A DNA stretch of 64,000 nt from an uncultured Ellagibacter sp. (GTDB taxonomy: Bacteria; Actinomycetota; Coriobacteriia; Coriobacteriales; Eggerthellaceae). Below, one piece after another: positions 54,184 through 62,275 of this stretch (the stretch's first letter is position 1; every line of letters begins with the position of its first letter). Position numbers and translations under genes: made by a program. The stretch is from assembly GCF_934643285.1 (NCBI RefSeq), contig NZ_CAKUBT010000002.1, forward strand, positions 124,001 through 188,000, written 5' to 3'. The notes below the pieces were generated by a model. The model worked only from the letters and a program-made list of their open reading frames with translations, searched no databases and had not been told where the DNA came from.

Positions 54184-55362
54184 ATGAAAGCTTCTACAAT
54201 CGCTAAGGCCGTTTGCGCGGTGAGCCTGTCCGCCTTGTGTGTGGTCAGCATCACGGCGTGCTCGGGCAATTCCACGTCGGGATCGAAGGGTGTTGGAGGC
54301 GTGGCGGCGACCGTCAACGGTGCCGAAATCCAAGAGGAAGAGGTTACTGCCTCCGTCGAGAGCATCCGCTCCCAGATGTCTTTGACCGACGAGGACGCGT
54401 GGGGCGAGTGGATGGTCAAATACGACTACACCCCCGAGAAGGTGCGCGAGGAGGTCATCGATTCCCTCGTGACCAAGCAGCTGATCATCCAGGGCGCCGA
54501 GGAAAAGGGCGTCACGGTGAGCGATGACGAGGTGCAGTCCTACGTCGACCAGATGAAGCAGAACTACGCGAGCGACGACAAGTGGAATGAGGCGCTCCAG
54601 GCGGTCGGAATGACCGAGGACGAGTACAAAAGCAACATCAAGACCTCTCTTCTGCAGCAGGGCCTCATGAAGTCCTTCGAGGGCGACGATCCTTCCGACG
54701 AGGACGTTCTCTCCTATGCCCAGACTTACGTTTCCAGCTTCGACGGCGCGAAGCGTTCCTCCCATATCCTCTTCGACGCCGACGATGCGGAAACTGCGCA
54801 GAGCGTGCTCGACCAGATCAACGCCGGAACGCTTGATTTCGCCGAGGCTGCCAAGACCTATTCCAAGGACAGCTCGGGCCAAAACGGCGGTGATGTGGGT
54901 TGGGATAAGCTCAACTCGTTTGTGAACGAATACACCGCAGGCCTCGCCGATCTTTCGAAGGGCCAGGTAAGCGGCCTTGTCACGAGCAGCTACGGCATCC
55001 ATATTATCAAGTGCACCGACGAGTTCCACGCTCCTGATGAGCTGACGAGTCTCGATCAGCTGCCCTCCGAGTTCGTCGAGCAGTTCAGAGGCTCGCTCAA
55101 GTCCTCGAACCAGTCGAAGGTCTATCAGCAGTGGCTCTCCGATGCCAAGGAAAACGCCGATATCGAAATCAAGGACATGCCGAGCGGCCTGCCCTACGAC
55201 CTCGATATGTCGAAGTATCAAAGCGATGATTCCTCCGACAGCTCCTCCACCGATGGGAGCAGTAGCTCCGCCGACAACGAGGTAAGCGCAACCGACGATT
55301 CCTCCGTCTCGAGCGATACTGCTTCGGACAGCGGTGATTCCGAGACCAAGAAGGCAGCATAA
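54184..55362 (+). CDS. PrsA/SurA-like peptidyl-prolyl isomerase lipoprotein
   Basis: A 392-residue extracytoplasmic foldase. It has a signal peptide with lipobox SITAC, a SurA_N-like helical region (ATVNGAEIQEEEVTAS, VTKQLIIQGAEEKGV), and a parvulin domain around residues 195-290: RSSHILFDADD, AKTYSKDSSGQNGGDVGW, LVTSSYGIHIIKCTD. The last 45 residues are rich in Ser and Asp, a probable cell-wall-exposed tail. AAGGGAAGGG precedes the ATG. It assists folding of exported proteins. It is followed after 5 bases by an ABC ATPase. Confidence 0.9.
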   Translation: MKASTIAKAVCAVSLSALCVVSITACSGNSTSGSKGVGGVAATVNGAEIQEEEVTASVESIRSQMSLTDEDAWGEWMVKYDYTPEKVREEVIDSLVTKQLIIQGAEEKGVTVSDDEVQSYVDQMKQNYASDDKWNEALQAVGMTEDEYKSNIKTSLLQQGLMKSFEGDDPSDEDVLSYAQTYVSSFDGAKRSSHILFDADDAETAQSVLDQINAGTLDFAEAAKTYSKDSSGQNGGDVGWDKLNSFVNEYTAGLADLSKGQVSGLVTSSYGIHIIKCTDEFHAPDELTSLDQLPSEFVEQFRGSLKSSNQSKVYQQWLSDAKENADIEIKDMPSGLPYDLDMSKYQSDDSSDSSSTDGSSSSADNEVSATDDSSVSSDTASDSGDSETKKAA

Positions 55363-55367
55363 ACCAC

Positions 55368-56198
55368 ATGGCTGACAGTCAGTTCGAGGGAGGGCGCGAA
55401 GCGGATTCGCGCCCTCCCTTTCTTTGCTTGAACAACGCGATCGTGAAACGGTCGGGCAGAACCATCTTGCACGTCGGCTCCTTCGAGCTTGCCGAGGGGG
55501 AGAGCATGGCGCTGCTCGGCCCGAATGGCGCCGGCAAATCGACCTTCATCAAGCTGATCACGCGTGAGATTCTCCCGCTTTACCAGGACGAGCCGCCAGT
55601 GCTTTTCCGCGGGAACGCCCGGGCGACGCTTGAGGACGTGAAGAAGAGCCTCGGCATCGTGTCATCGACGATGCAGGACCAGATCACGGTGCACATGCCT
55701 GCCATCGAGGTGGTTGCGGGCGGCCTGTACGGTTCGCTCGGCGTGCCGAAGCGGGTGAACGCGAGCGAGGACGACTATGCGCGTTGCAGGAAAACGATGG
55801 CGACGCTCGGCGTCGAGTCGATCGCAGACCGCGATGTGATGACGCTGTCCACGGGGCAGGCGAGACGCGTGTTGTTCGCGCGCGCTCTCGTTCACGATCC
55901 CGACGTCGTTGTGCTCGACGAGCCGTGCACGGGGCTCGATCCGCAGGGGATGCACTACGTGCGCCGCTCCATGCGCGCGATTGCGCAGTCCGGTCGTGCG
56001 ATTCTGCTGGTCACCCACTATGCCGAGGATATCATTCCCGAAATCGAGCGGCTGCTCTTGATCAAGGACGGGTCGGTGCACGCGGACGGGTCGAAAGAGG
56101 AGCTTCTGTGCGACGAGGCCATGTCTTCGCTGTTCGATGTTCCGATGAGCGTTGCCGAGGTGACACCTGGCCATTACTCGCTGACAAGCGAGTACTAA
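55368..56198 (+). CDS. ABC transporter ATP-binding protein
   Basis: A 276-residue ATPase with Walker A LLGPNGAGKSTFIK, signature LSTGQARRVLFARAL (LSTGQ instead of LSGGQ), Walker B VVLDEPCTGLD and switch TH in LLVTHYAED. It resembles the ABC-F/ModF-like ATPases with no linked permease here. The AAGAAGG for its ATG lies in the end of the preceding gene, so the two are probably co-transcribed. The partner and substrate are unknown. Confidence 0.85.
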   Translation: MADSQFEGGREADSRPPFLCLNNAIVKRSGRTILHVGSFELAEGESMALLGPNGAGKSTFIKLITREILPLYQDEPPVLFRGNARATLEDVKKSLGIVSSTMQDQITVHMPAIEVVAGGLYGSLGVPKRVNASEDDYARCRKTMATLGVESIADRDVMTLSTGQARRVLFARALVHDPDVVVLDEPCTGLDPQGMHYVRRSMRAIAQSGRAILLVTHYAEDIIPEIERLLLIKDGSVHADGSKEELLCDEAMSSLFDVPMSVAEVTPGHYSLTSEY

Positions 56199-56278
56199 AC
56201 GCGAATGCCCTGGTAGAGTGCGCGTTTTCGCTTTGAGCCGCCGCAGTGGGCGGGTTTGCGAGTTTTTGAAAAATATCC

Positions 56279-56307
56279 TTGTGGACAGACAGGGTCTTAT
56301 GTATAAT
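56279..56307 (+). promoter_or_regulatory. Promoter of tRNA-Ser(GGA)
   Basis: TTGTGG, 17 bases, TATAAT. The tRNA begins about 25 bases after the -10 box. Confidence 0.75.
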
Positions 56308-56332
56308 ACTTAGCTGCTGCAATTGGCAAAAC

Positions 56333-56424
56333 GGAGAGATGTCCGAGCTGGCCGAAGGAGCACGATTGGAAATCGTGTATGCCCCAAAAGGGTATCTGGG
56401 GTTCGAATCCCCATCTCTCCGCCA
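56333..56424 (+). tRNA. tRNA-Ser (GGA anticodon)
   Basis: A 92-nt class II tRNA with long variable arm, acceptor GGAGAGA/TCTCTCC and encoded GCCA. The anticodon loop is TTGGAAA. Confidence 0.97.
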
Positions 56425-56485
56425 GAAAAAGTAACGCGCTTCGGCGCGTTTCACATATCAGGGGCATAAGCCCCACACCCCATGC

Positions 56486-56578
56486 GGAGGGGTGGCAGAG
56501 TGGTTGAATGCGGCGGTCTCGAAAACCGTTTTGCCCGCAACCCGGGTAACGAGGGTTCGAATCCCTCCTCCTCCGCCA
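56486..56578 (+). tRNA. tRNA-Ser (CGA anticodon)
   Basis: A 93-nt class II tRNA, acceptor GGAGGGG/CTCCTCC with one G:U pair, long variable arm and encoded CCA. Anticodon CGA. Its last 21 bases are repeated downstream at 56749. Confidence 0.97.
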
Positions 56579-56804
56579 CGAAATTATGAGCCCTCGCAAT
56601 CGCGGGGGCTTTTCATATCCCGGGGGCTCCCCGGGGATTCGAACCGATGAGGTGGAATTCCGTTAAGAAAACGTGCCAGTGACACGTTTTTAGGAATTCG
56701 CCCGACCGAGCTTGCGAGGGAGGGGTGCGGGTTCGCGAAGCGGGCGCGCGAATCCCTCCTCCTCCGCCACGAAATTATGAGCCCTCGCAATCGCGGGGGC
56801 TTTT
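56558..56804 (+). repeat. 56-bp direct repeat of the tRNA-Ser(CGA) 3' end and terminator, with enclosed hairpin
   Basis: Bases 56558-56613 and 56749-56804 are identical. They comprise the tRNA T-arm/acceptor/CCA end plus a GAGCCCTCGCAATCGCGGGGGC terminator-like stem (split over both sides). Between them 135 bases include a long dyad, GAATTCC-AAAACGTG versus CACGTTTT-GGAATTC (56655-56699). No gene is present. It looks like a footprint of integration and loss, or a small non-coding insertion. Confidence 0.75.
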
Positions 56805-56881
56805 TCTGTGCTCCCCTCCCCAAAGCGAATACGGTGGACTACACTGTGACAATCGATTATCGAAAGCAAAGGAGCGACCTT

Positions 56882-57421
56882 ATGGCCGATCGTACTGTTG
56901 AAAACTCATCTGAGGAAGTCCCCGAGATTCCGGAGATGCTCGAAAACGTGCTCCTGTTCGCGCTCGACGAGGCGAAGGAGAAGATGGAAGAGGGAGCCGA
57001 ACTCGTTCCGTTCACGACGCTCGTCGTCAAGGAAAACCTGTTCATCGAGTCGCATCCGGGCGATTCCTCCGAGGAATGCTACAACCTCGCGCAGCATACG
57101 GTGGAAGGCGCGCGCGGCGCGGACGCGTATGCGTTCTGCTACGACGGCTACGTCGAGACCGACGATGGCACGAAGGACGTTATCATCGCGGAAGGCGGCG
57201 TGCCGGGCGCAGAGGACGGCTATGCGGTTGGCTACCTTTATACCGTCGATGACGAGGGCGGCTACACTTTCGAGGACGAGGCGGCCTACATCGGTGAGGC
57301 CCCGAACTTTATGGCGAAACTCAAGAGCGGGGTCGACTACGGCGAGGACGAAATCGACGAGAAGTATCTGACGGAAGTCGACGAGGATCCTTCGACAGGA
57401 ATCGACGCCGACGGAGAATAA
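56882..57421 (+). CDS. Hypothetical acidic protein (179 aa)
   Basis: A 179-residue very acidic protein with no membrane segment or signal. It has an N-terminal helix rich in Glu (EIPEMLENVLLFALDEAKEK) and then alternating strands (FTTLVVKENLFIES, GADAYAFCYDGYVETDDG, YAVGYLYTVDDEGGY). The family is unrecognised by me. AAAGGAG lies 8 bases before ATG 56882. A terminator-like hairpin follows. It is a stand-alone gene between the tRNA-Ser genes and rpsF. Confidence 0.8.
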   Translation: MADRTVENSSEEVPEIPEMLENVLLFALDEAKEKMEEGAELVPFTTLVVKENLFIESHPGDSSEECYNLAQHTVEGARGADAYAFCYDGYVETDDGTKDVIIAEGGVPGAEDGYAVGYLYTVDDEGGYTFEDEAAYIGEAPNFMAKLKSGVDYGEDEIDEKYLTEVDEDPSTGIDADGE

Positions 57422-57450
57422 ATCCTCCTCTTAGATTGAATATCTGCGAG

Positions 57451-57482
57451 AGCCTCGCGCAAATGCACGGGGCTTTCGTTTT
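57451..57482 (+). terminator. Terminator after the acidic protein gene
   Basis: AGCCTCG pairs with CGGGGCT (one G:U) and is followed by TTCGTTTTCGTTTT. The remaining sequence to rpsF (57483-57722) holds no supported gene and probably contains the ribosomal-operon promoter. Confidence 0.55.
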
Positions 57483-57722
57483 CGTTTTGGGAGAACTCGC
57501 ATCGAAATTCGGGAAGGTATCGGGAAGGTTTCTGCCAGGTATGCATGCTAGGATGCCCCAAAACGAGCTCGGCGGCTCGAGAAGATGTGTGGTTCAGGTG
57601 ATGGGAGACAGCTTTAGTCTACCCGAAGCAGGAAGCCTACGTTAATATAGTCAGGCTATATCCTGCTCTGGGTGAATGCCTTCACCAGACCCAGAGCCGT
57701 AAAGTCCAAAGGAGGTGAGCTG

Positions 57723-58016
57723 ATGAAGGCTTACGAACTGCTGTTTTTTGTCGCCCCGACCATTTCCGACGAAGATCGCATTGCCGTCATGAAGCGAATC
57801 GAGACCACGATCGCTGAGGGCGCAGGCAAGGTTGACAACGTCGACGAGTGGGGCAAGCGCAAACTTGCTTATGAGATCAATGGTCTGACCGACGGTGATT
57901 ACACTCTCGTCAATTTCCACGCTGATCCTCAGAACGTTGCCGAGCTCGATCGCGTTCTGCGCATCAACGATGCTGTGGTCCGCCACATGATCGTGAAGCG
58001 CGAAGACCGCGACTAA
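57723..58016 (+). CDS. rpsF: 30S ribosomal protein S6
   Basis: A 97-residue S6: MKAYELLFFVAPTISDED start, KVDNVDEWGKRKLAYEING, and VLRINDAVVRHMIVK. A strong AAAGGAGG lies 7 bases before the ATG. It is the first gene of the conserved rpsF-ssb-rpsR-rplI cluster. Confidence 0.97.
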   Translation: MKAYELLFFVAPTISDEDRIAVMKRIETTIAEGAGKVDNVDEWGKRKLAYEINGLTDGDYTLVNFHADPQNVAELDRVLRINDAVVRHMIVKREDRD

Positions 58017-58069
58017 CTGGAGCTTAATGGGCGCCTTTGGCGTCCGGCACATGGGAAGAGGCAAGAATT

Positions 58070-58564
58070 ATGAGCATCAACAGAGTTATCATCAGCGGTA
58101 ATTTGACTCGCGACCCTGAGCTTCGCAGCACTGCGGGCGGTACTTCCGTTCTCGGTTTTGGCGTGGCGGTCAACGACCGTCGCAAGAATCAGCAGACCGG
58201 CGAGTGGGAGGACTACCCCAACTTCATCGATTGCACCATGTTCGGCGCTCGCGCCGATGCCTTGAACAAGTACTTGTCCAAGGGTACGAAGGTCACGATC
58301 GAGGGTAAGCTGCGCTGGAGCCAGTGGGAACGCGACGGGCAGAAGCGCTCCAAGATCGAAGTGATCGTGGACGAGCTTGAGTTCATGTCGAGCCGCAACA
58401 GTGATGCACAGTATTCTTCCGGTCAAAGCTATGGGCAACAAGGCGGCTATCAGCCTGCACCTCAGGCGAGCTACCAATCTGCTCCGCAGGCGAGCTACCA
58501 GCCCCAGCCGGCACCGACGATCGATGCCTCTTCTTCCGTCTACGATGAAGACATCCCGTTCTAA
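58070..58564 (+). CDS. ssb: Single-stranded DNA-binding protein
   Basis: A 164-residue SSB. The OB fold starts NRVIISGNLTRDPELRST and contains WEDYPNFIDCTMFGARAD and GTKVTIEGKLRW. A Gln/Ala/Pro-rich linker with two near-identical ASYQSAPQ/ASYQPQPA repeats leads to the acidic tip DEDIPF that recruits partner proteins. It lies between rpsF and rpsR as in most bacteria. Confidence 0.97.
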   Translation: MSINRVIISGNLTRDPELRSTAGGTSVLGFGVAVNDRRKNQQTGEWEDYPNFIDCTMFGARADALNKYLSKGTKVTIEGKLRWSQWERDGQKRSKIEVIVDELEFMSSRNSDAQYSSGQSYGQQGGYQPAPQASYQSAPQASYQPQPAPTIDASSSVYDEDIPF

Positions 58565-58575
58565 GGAAGAGTAAG

Positions 58576-58845
58576 TTGAAGAAAACGTCAGATTACGCGA
58601 AGCAGCCGCGTCGCAAGTTCTGCCAGTTCTGCAAGGACGATGTTGAGTACATCGACTACAAGGACACGCAGATGCTGCGCAAATATGTGACCGACCGCGG
58701 AAAGATCAAGCCGCGCCGCGTGACGGGTGCCTGCACCCAGCATCAGCGTGACATCGCGAACGCCGTGAAGCGCGCTCGCGAAATGGCTTTGATGCCCTAC
58801 GCGGTTCCCGCCGTGAGCGGCCGTGGCGACCGCCGCAACCGCTAG
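58576..58845 (+). CDS. rpsR: 30S ribosomal protein S18
   Basis: An 89-residue S18 with KFCQFCKDDVEYIDYKD (CxxC, probable zinc-binding form), LRKYVTDRGKIKPRRVTG and HQRDIANAVKRAREMALMP. The start is TTG 58576 with AAGGAAGAG 6 bases upstream. Confidence 0.95.
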   Translation: MKKTSDYAKQPRRKFCQFCKDDVEYIDYKDTQMLRKYVTDRGKIKPRRVTGACTQHQRDIANAVKRAREMALMPYAVPAVSGRGDRRNR

Positions 58846-58859
58846 GCGAAGGAGGTACC

Positions 58860-59399
58860 ATGAAAGTCATTCTGCTTAAAGAACTGAAAGGCAGGGGCGG
58901 CGAAGGCGACGTTATCGAAGTTGCCAATGGTTACGCCAACAATTACCTGCTGACCCAGGGCTACGCCATCAAGGCGACCAAGGGCAACCTCAAGCAGCTC
59001 GAGCAGCGCAAGCACAACATCGCTAAGCGCGAGGAGACTCGCCTTGCCGACGCTGAGGCCATGCGCGCCAAGCTCGATGGTGCAACTGTCAAGGTTCTTG
59101 CCAACGTTGGCGAAGAGGGCCAGCTGTTCGGCTCCGTCACCTCTTCGATCGTCGCCGACGCAATCGAGGAGAACCTTGGCGTCGAGGTCGACCGTCGTCG
59201 TGTAGAGCTTGGCAACCCGATTAAGGTTGCCGGTGAGCATGCCGTCGCTATTTCCATCTATCGCGACATCAAGGCCACCGTTACCGTGAACGTCGTGAGC
59301 GACAAGGCTGTCGAGGCTCCGGAAGAGGAAGAGGCTGTCGAGGCTCCCGCCGAGGAAGCAGCTGCTCCCGCTGAAGAGACCGAGGCTGCTGCCGAATAG
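58860..59399 (+). CDS. rplI: 50S ribosomal protein L9 with acidic C-terminal extension
   Basis: A 179-residue L9. It starts MKVILLKELKGRGGEGD with NGYANNYLLTQGYA, then a long helix and the C-terminal domain (LFGSVTSSIVADAI). The usual length is about 150; the last 30 residues are an Ala/Glu-rich tail (EAPEEEEAVEAPAEE). GAAGGAGG lies directly before the ATG. Confidence 0.95.
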   Translation: MKVILLKELKGRGGEGDVIEVANGYANNYLLTQGYAIKATKGNLKQLEQRKHNIAKREETRLADAEAMRAKLDGATVKVLANVGEEGQLFGSVTSSIVADAIEENLGVEVDRRRVELGNPIKVAGEHAVAISIYRDIKATVTVNVVSDKAVEAPEEEEAVEAPAEEAAAPAEETEAAAE

Positions 59400-59432
59400 C
59401 GCATCGCACATTGCGAACACGCTTATTTCGAG

Positions 59433-59462
59433 ACCCCTTGCCCGTTTGGGCGAGGGGTTTCT
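59433..59462 (+). terminator. Terminator after rplI
   Basis: ACCCCTTGCCC-GTTT-GGGCGAGGGGT stem followed by TTCTT. Confidence 0.8.
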
Positions 59463-59571
59463 TGGTGTTTGGGGTACCTCTCGCCGAGAGCGCTCGCGGT
59501 GGGGTAAGATACAACGGTTAAACGAATCCTCGAAGACGCTCATCAACGCACCCAGAAGGAAGCCATCGCAT

Positions 59572-60987
59572 ATGCCCGACAACCGCTCCAACACCCCGCG
59601 CAACCCAGATTTTGCGCCGCAGTCAACGCCGCAGAACAGACCATTGCCCCAGAACATCGAAGCGGAGCAATCCGTTCTGGCGGCATGCATGCTCGACGCC
59701 GAGGCCGTCGAGGAGCTGGTGTTGAAGCTGAAGCCCGAGAATTTCTTCCGCCCTGCTCATCGCATCATCTTCGAGGCGATATGCGACCTGAACATCCGCC
59801 GCATCCCCATCGACCAGATTTCGCTTGCCGACACGCTCAACGCGTCGGGGCAGCTCGAGGCGATCGGCGGCAAGGCGTACCTCGTCGACCTTGCGGACAA
59901 CACGTTTGCGCTCACCAACTGGCAAAACCATGCCGACATCGTGAAGCGCACGGCCATCCTGCGTGAGCTCATCTTCGCGTCTGCGCAGATCAACGCGCTT
60001 GCTTACGATGCCCCCGACGACCTGAACGAGGTCGTGGAGACCGCCGAGAAAACACTCTTCAACGTCACGGAGAAGCGCGTGTCTTCGACGTTCGCACGCG
60101 TCGACACCCTGCTCACCGAGGCGTTCGAGGAAATCACGAAGCTCGCTGAGCAGAAAAGCCACATGGCGGGCGTTCCGACGGGCTTCAAGGACGCAGACGA
60201 CCTCTTCCACGGCTTGCGTGCGGGCGACCTGGTCATCCTTGCTGCAAGGCCCGGCGTCGGCAAGACGTCGTTCGCGCTGAACCTCGCCGTGAACGCGGCG
60301 AAGGCGGGGACGTCGGTCGCCTTCTTCTCCTTGGAAATGTCCGCAAGCCAGCTTATGCAGCGTATCCTGTGTGCCGAGGCGCGCGTGAGCCTCTCGAAGA
60401 TCCGCGGCGGCTTCATCGCCGAAGGGGATTGGGGCGCCATCGCCGATGCATCGAACGCGCTCTCGAAGCTCGATATGTACATCGACGACTCGCCGGGCCT
60501 GTCCATCCTGGAAGCTCGCGCGAAGGCGCGCCGCGAATTGCGCCATGCGCAGGGAAACGGCCTGATCATCGTTGACTACCTGCAGCTCATGCAGCCCCCG
60601 CAAACGCGCCGCGACGGCAATCGCGCCGTTGAGGTCGGCGAGATTTCCCGCGGCCTTAAGATCCTCGCGAAGGAGATGGGCATGCCCGTTATCGCCCTCT
60701 CGCAGCTCTCCCGTGCCGTCGAGATGCGAGGCAAGAAGCGTCCCATGCTTTCCGACCTGCGCGAATCGGGCTCCATCGAGCAGGACGCCGACATCGTCAT
60801 GTTCATCGACCGAAGCATGAACGAGGAAGAGGGCGAAAGCGACGACCGTCCCGATTGGGGCACGGCGGAGCTGATCGTCGCCAAGCACCGCAACGGCCCG
60901 ACGCGCGACATCCCGCTCGCCTTCAACGCCGAGTACACGCGCTTCATGGACCTCATCGACGACTCGCGCGTCGGCGGATACGCATAA
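59572..60987 (+). CDS. dnaB: Replicative DNA helicase DnaB
   Basis: A 471-residue replicative helicase: N-terminal domain (PQNIEAEQSVLAACMLD, ADTLNASGQLEAIGG) and RecA-like motor with Walker A ARPGVGKTSFALN, LEMSASQLMQRI, LIIVDYLQLM, and LSQLSRAVEMR with RESGSIEQDADIVMF. ATG 59572 is preferred because GAAGGAAG lies upstream and it matches the usual N-terminus. Confidence 0.97.
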   Translation: MPDNRSNTPRNPDFAPQSTPQNRPLPQNIEAEQSVLAACMLDAEAVEELVLKLKPENFFRPAHRIIFEAICDLNIRRIPIDQISLADTLNASGQLEAIGGKAYLVDLADNTFALTNWQNHADIVKRTAILRELIFASAQINALAYDAPDDLNEVVETAEKTLFNVTEKRVSSTFARVDTLLTEAFEEITKLAEQKSHMAGVPTGFKDADDLFHGLRAGDLVILAARPGVGKTSFALNLAVNAAKAGTSVAFFSLEMSASQLMQRILCAEARVSLSKIRGGFIAEGDWGAIADASNALSKLDMYIDDSPGLSILEARAKARRELRHAQGNGLIIVDYLQLMQPPQTRRDGNRAVEVGEISRGLKILAKEMGMPVIALSQLSRAVEMRGKKRPMLSDLRESGSIEQDADIVMFIDRSMNEEEGESDDRPDWGTAELIVAKHRNGPTRDIPLAFNAEYTRFMDLIDDSRVGGYA

Positions 60988-61000
60988 GGGGCGGCTTCCG

Positions 61001-62275
61001 ATGGCGGAGCGCCTGACATTCATCCATGCTGCCGACCTTCATATCGGGGCGCCCTTTCGCGGCCTTCGAGCCTTATCCGAGCGTTGGGCGAGCCGTCTCG
61101 TCGAGGCAATTCCCGAAGCGTACGAGCGCGTGGTTTCCGCCGCCATCGACAATCGCGTCGACTTCGTGGTGATCGCCGGCGACATCTTCGACACGGCGCG
61201 ACCGTCCTATGCCGACTACCTCACGTTTTTCGATGGCCTCTCGCGCCTCGACGCCGAGGGCATTCCTGTGTACATCTGCACAGGAAACCACGACCCCTAT
61301 ACCACCTGGCAGCGCGACCTGTTCAACCTGCCGGGCAACGTGACCATGTTCTCCGCCGACAAGCCGAGCTTTGCGCTTTACCGTCGGGATGGCAAGCCCG
61401 TGTGCGTGCTCGGCGGGCGCGGCTACTACAACCAGACATGGCCTGCCGATGTCTGCATCGCCGAGGGTGTCACGCGCGCTGCCGCGAACGAGGCCCTTGG
61501 GGAAGACGCCGCCTCGGCACCTTTCGGTGTCGGCGTGATCCATACCGGGCTCGATCTCGATTCGAACAAGGCGCCCGTGTCGCCCGCGAAGCTTTTGCGC
61601 GCGGGGTTCGACTACTGGGCGCTCGGACACGTTCACAAGCGCCTGCTCTACACCGACGAGAATCCACGCCTCGCGTTTTCCGGCTGTATCCAGGGGCGCG
61701 ACATCAAGGAGACGGGGCCGCGCGGCGTGAACCTGGTCACGCTCGAGGAGGGGCGCCGCAACGTGGTCGAGTTCGTCCCCACCGCAAGCGTCGTTTGGCA
61801 GCGCATGAAGGTGGACATTTCGGAGTGCGTCACGGTTCCCGATGTATCCGACCTGGTCACGCGCGAGCTTTTCCGCGTGAACGGCAAGGCGCACTGCGGG
61901 GAGATGTGCACGCGCATCGTGCTTTGCGGCACGACGCCCCTGCATGAGGTGCTCAAGCGCCCCGGGCTGGTCGACGATCTGCGCAACCAGATCAACGATT
62001 CCCACCCAGAGTTCTTCTGCGACGCGCTTATCGACAAGACGCGTCGGCCCTTTGACCGCGAAGCGGCGCGCCGCGAGGGGATGTTCCCTGCGGTGTTCCT
62101 CGGCGTTGCCGAATCGATGCGCGAAGACGAGGCCGGCGAGGCGGCGTTTCTCCAGGACGAGTTCCTGAAGAGCAACGTCGCGCTGCCGAGCGCCCTCGTG
62201 CAGAGTATCCCGACGCTTGCCGAAGAGGCGCAAGACCTGGTCATCGACCTTTTGTGCGGAGGTGACGACCAATGA
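61001..62275 (+). CDS. DNA repair metallophosphoesterase (SbcD/YhaO-like)
   Basis: A 424-residue calcineurin-like phosphoesterase. Metal motifs are FIHAADLHIGAPF, VVIAGDIFDTARP, ICTGNHDPYTTW, VGVIHTGLDLD and YWALGHVHKR. The YhaO branch is paired with a YhaN ATPase, and that is exactly the next gene (ATGA overlap). Together they would act as an Mre11/Rad50-like nuclease at broken DNA ends. Confidence 0.92.
   Translation: MAERLTFIHAADLHIGAPFRGLRALSERWASRLVEAIPEAYERVVSAAIDNRVDFVVIAGDIFDTARPSYADYLTFFDGLSRLDAEGIPVYICTGNHDPYTTWQRDLFNLPGNVTMFSADKPSFALYRRDGKPVCVLGGRGYYNQTWPADVCIAEGVTRAAANEALGEDAASAPFGVGVIHTGLDLDSNKAPVSPAKLLRAGFDYWALGHVHKRLLYTDENPRLAFSGCIQGRDIKETGPRGVNLVTLEEGRRNVVEFVPTASVVWQRMKVDISECVTVPDVSDLVTRELFRVNGKAHCGEMCTRIVLCGTTPLHEVLKRPGLVDDLRNQINDSHPEFFCDALIDKTRRPFDREAARREGMFPAVFLGVAESMREDEAGEAAFLQDEFLKSNVALPSALVQSIPTLAEEAQDLVIDLLCGGDDQ

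Noticed and set aside
57436..57645. A 69-codon frame after the acidic protein gene
   Set aside because: It runs through the terminator hairpin and has no family or ribosome site.
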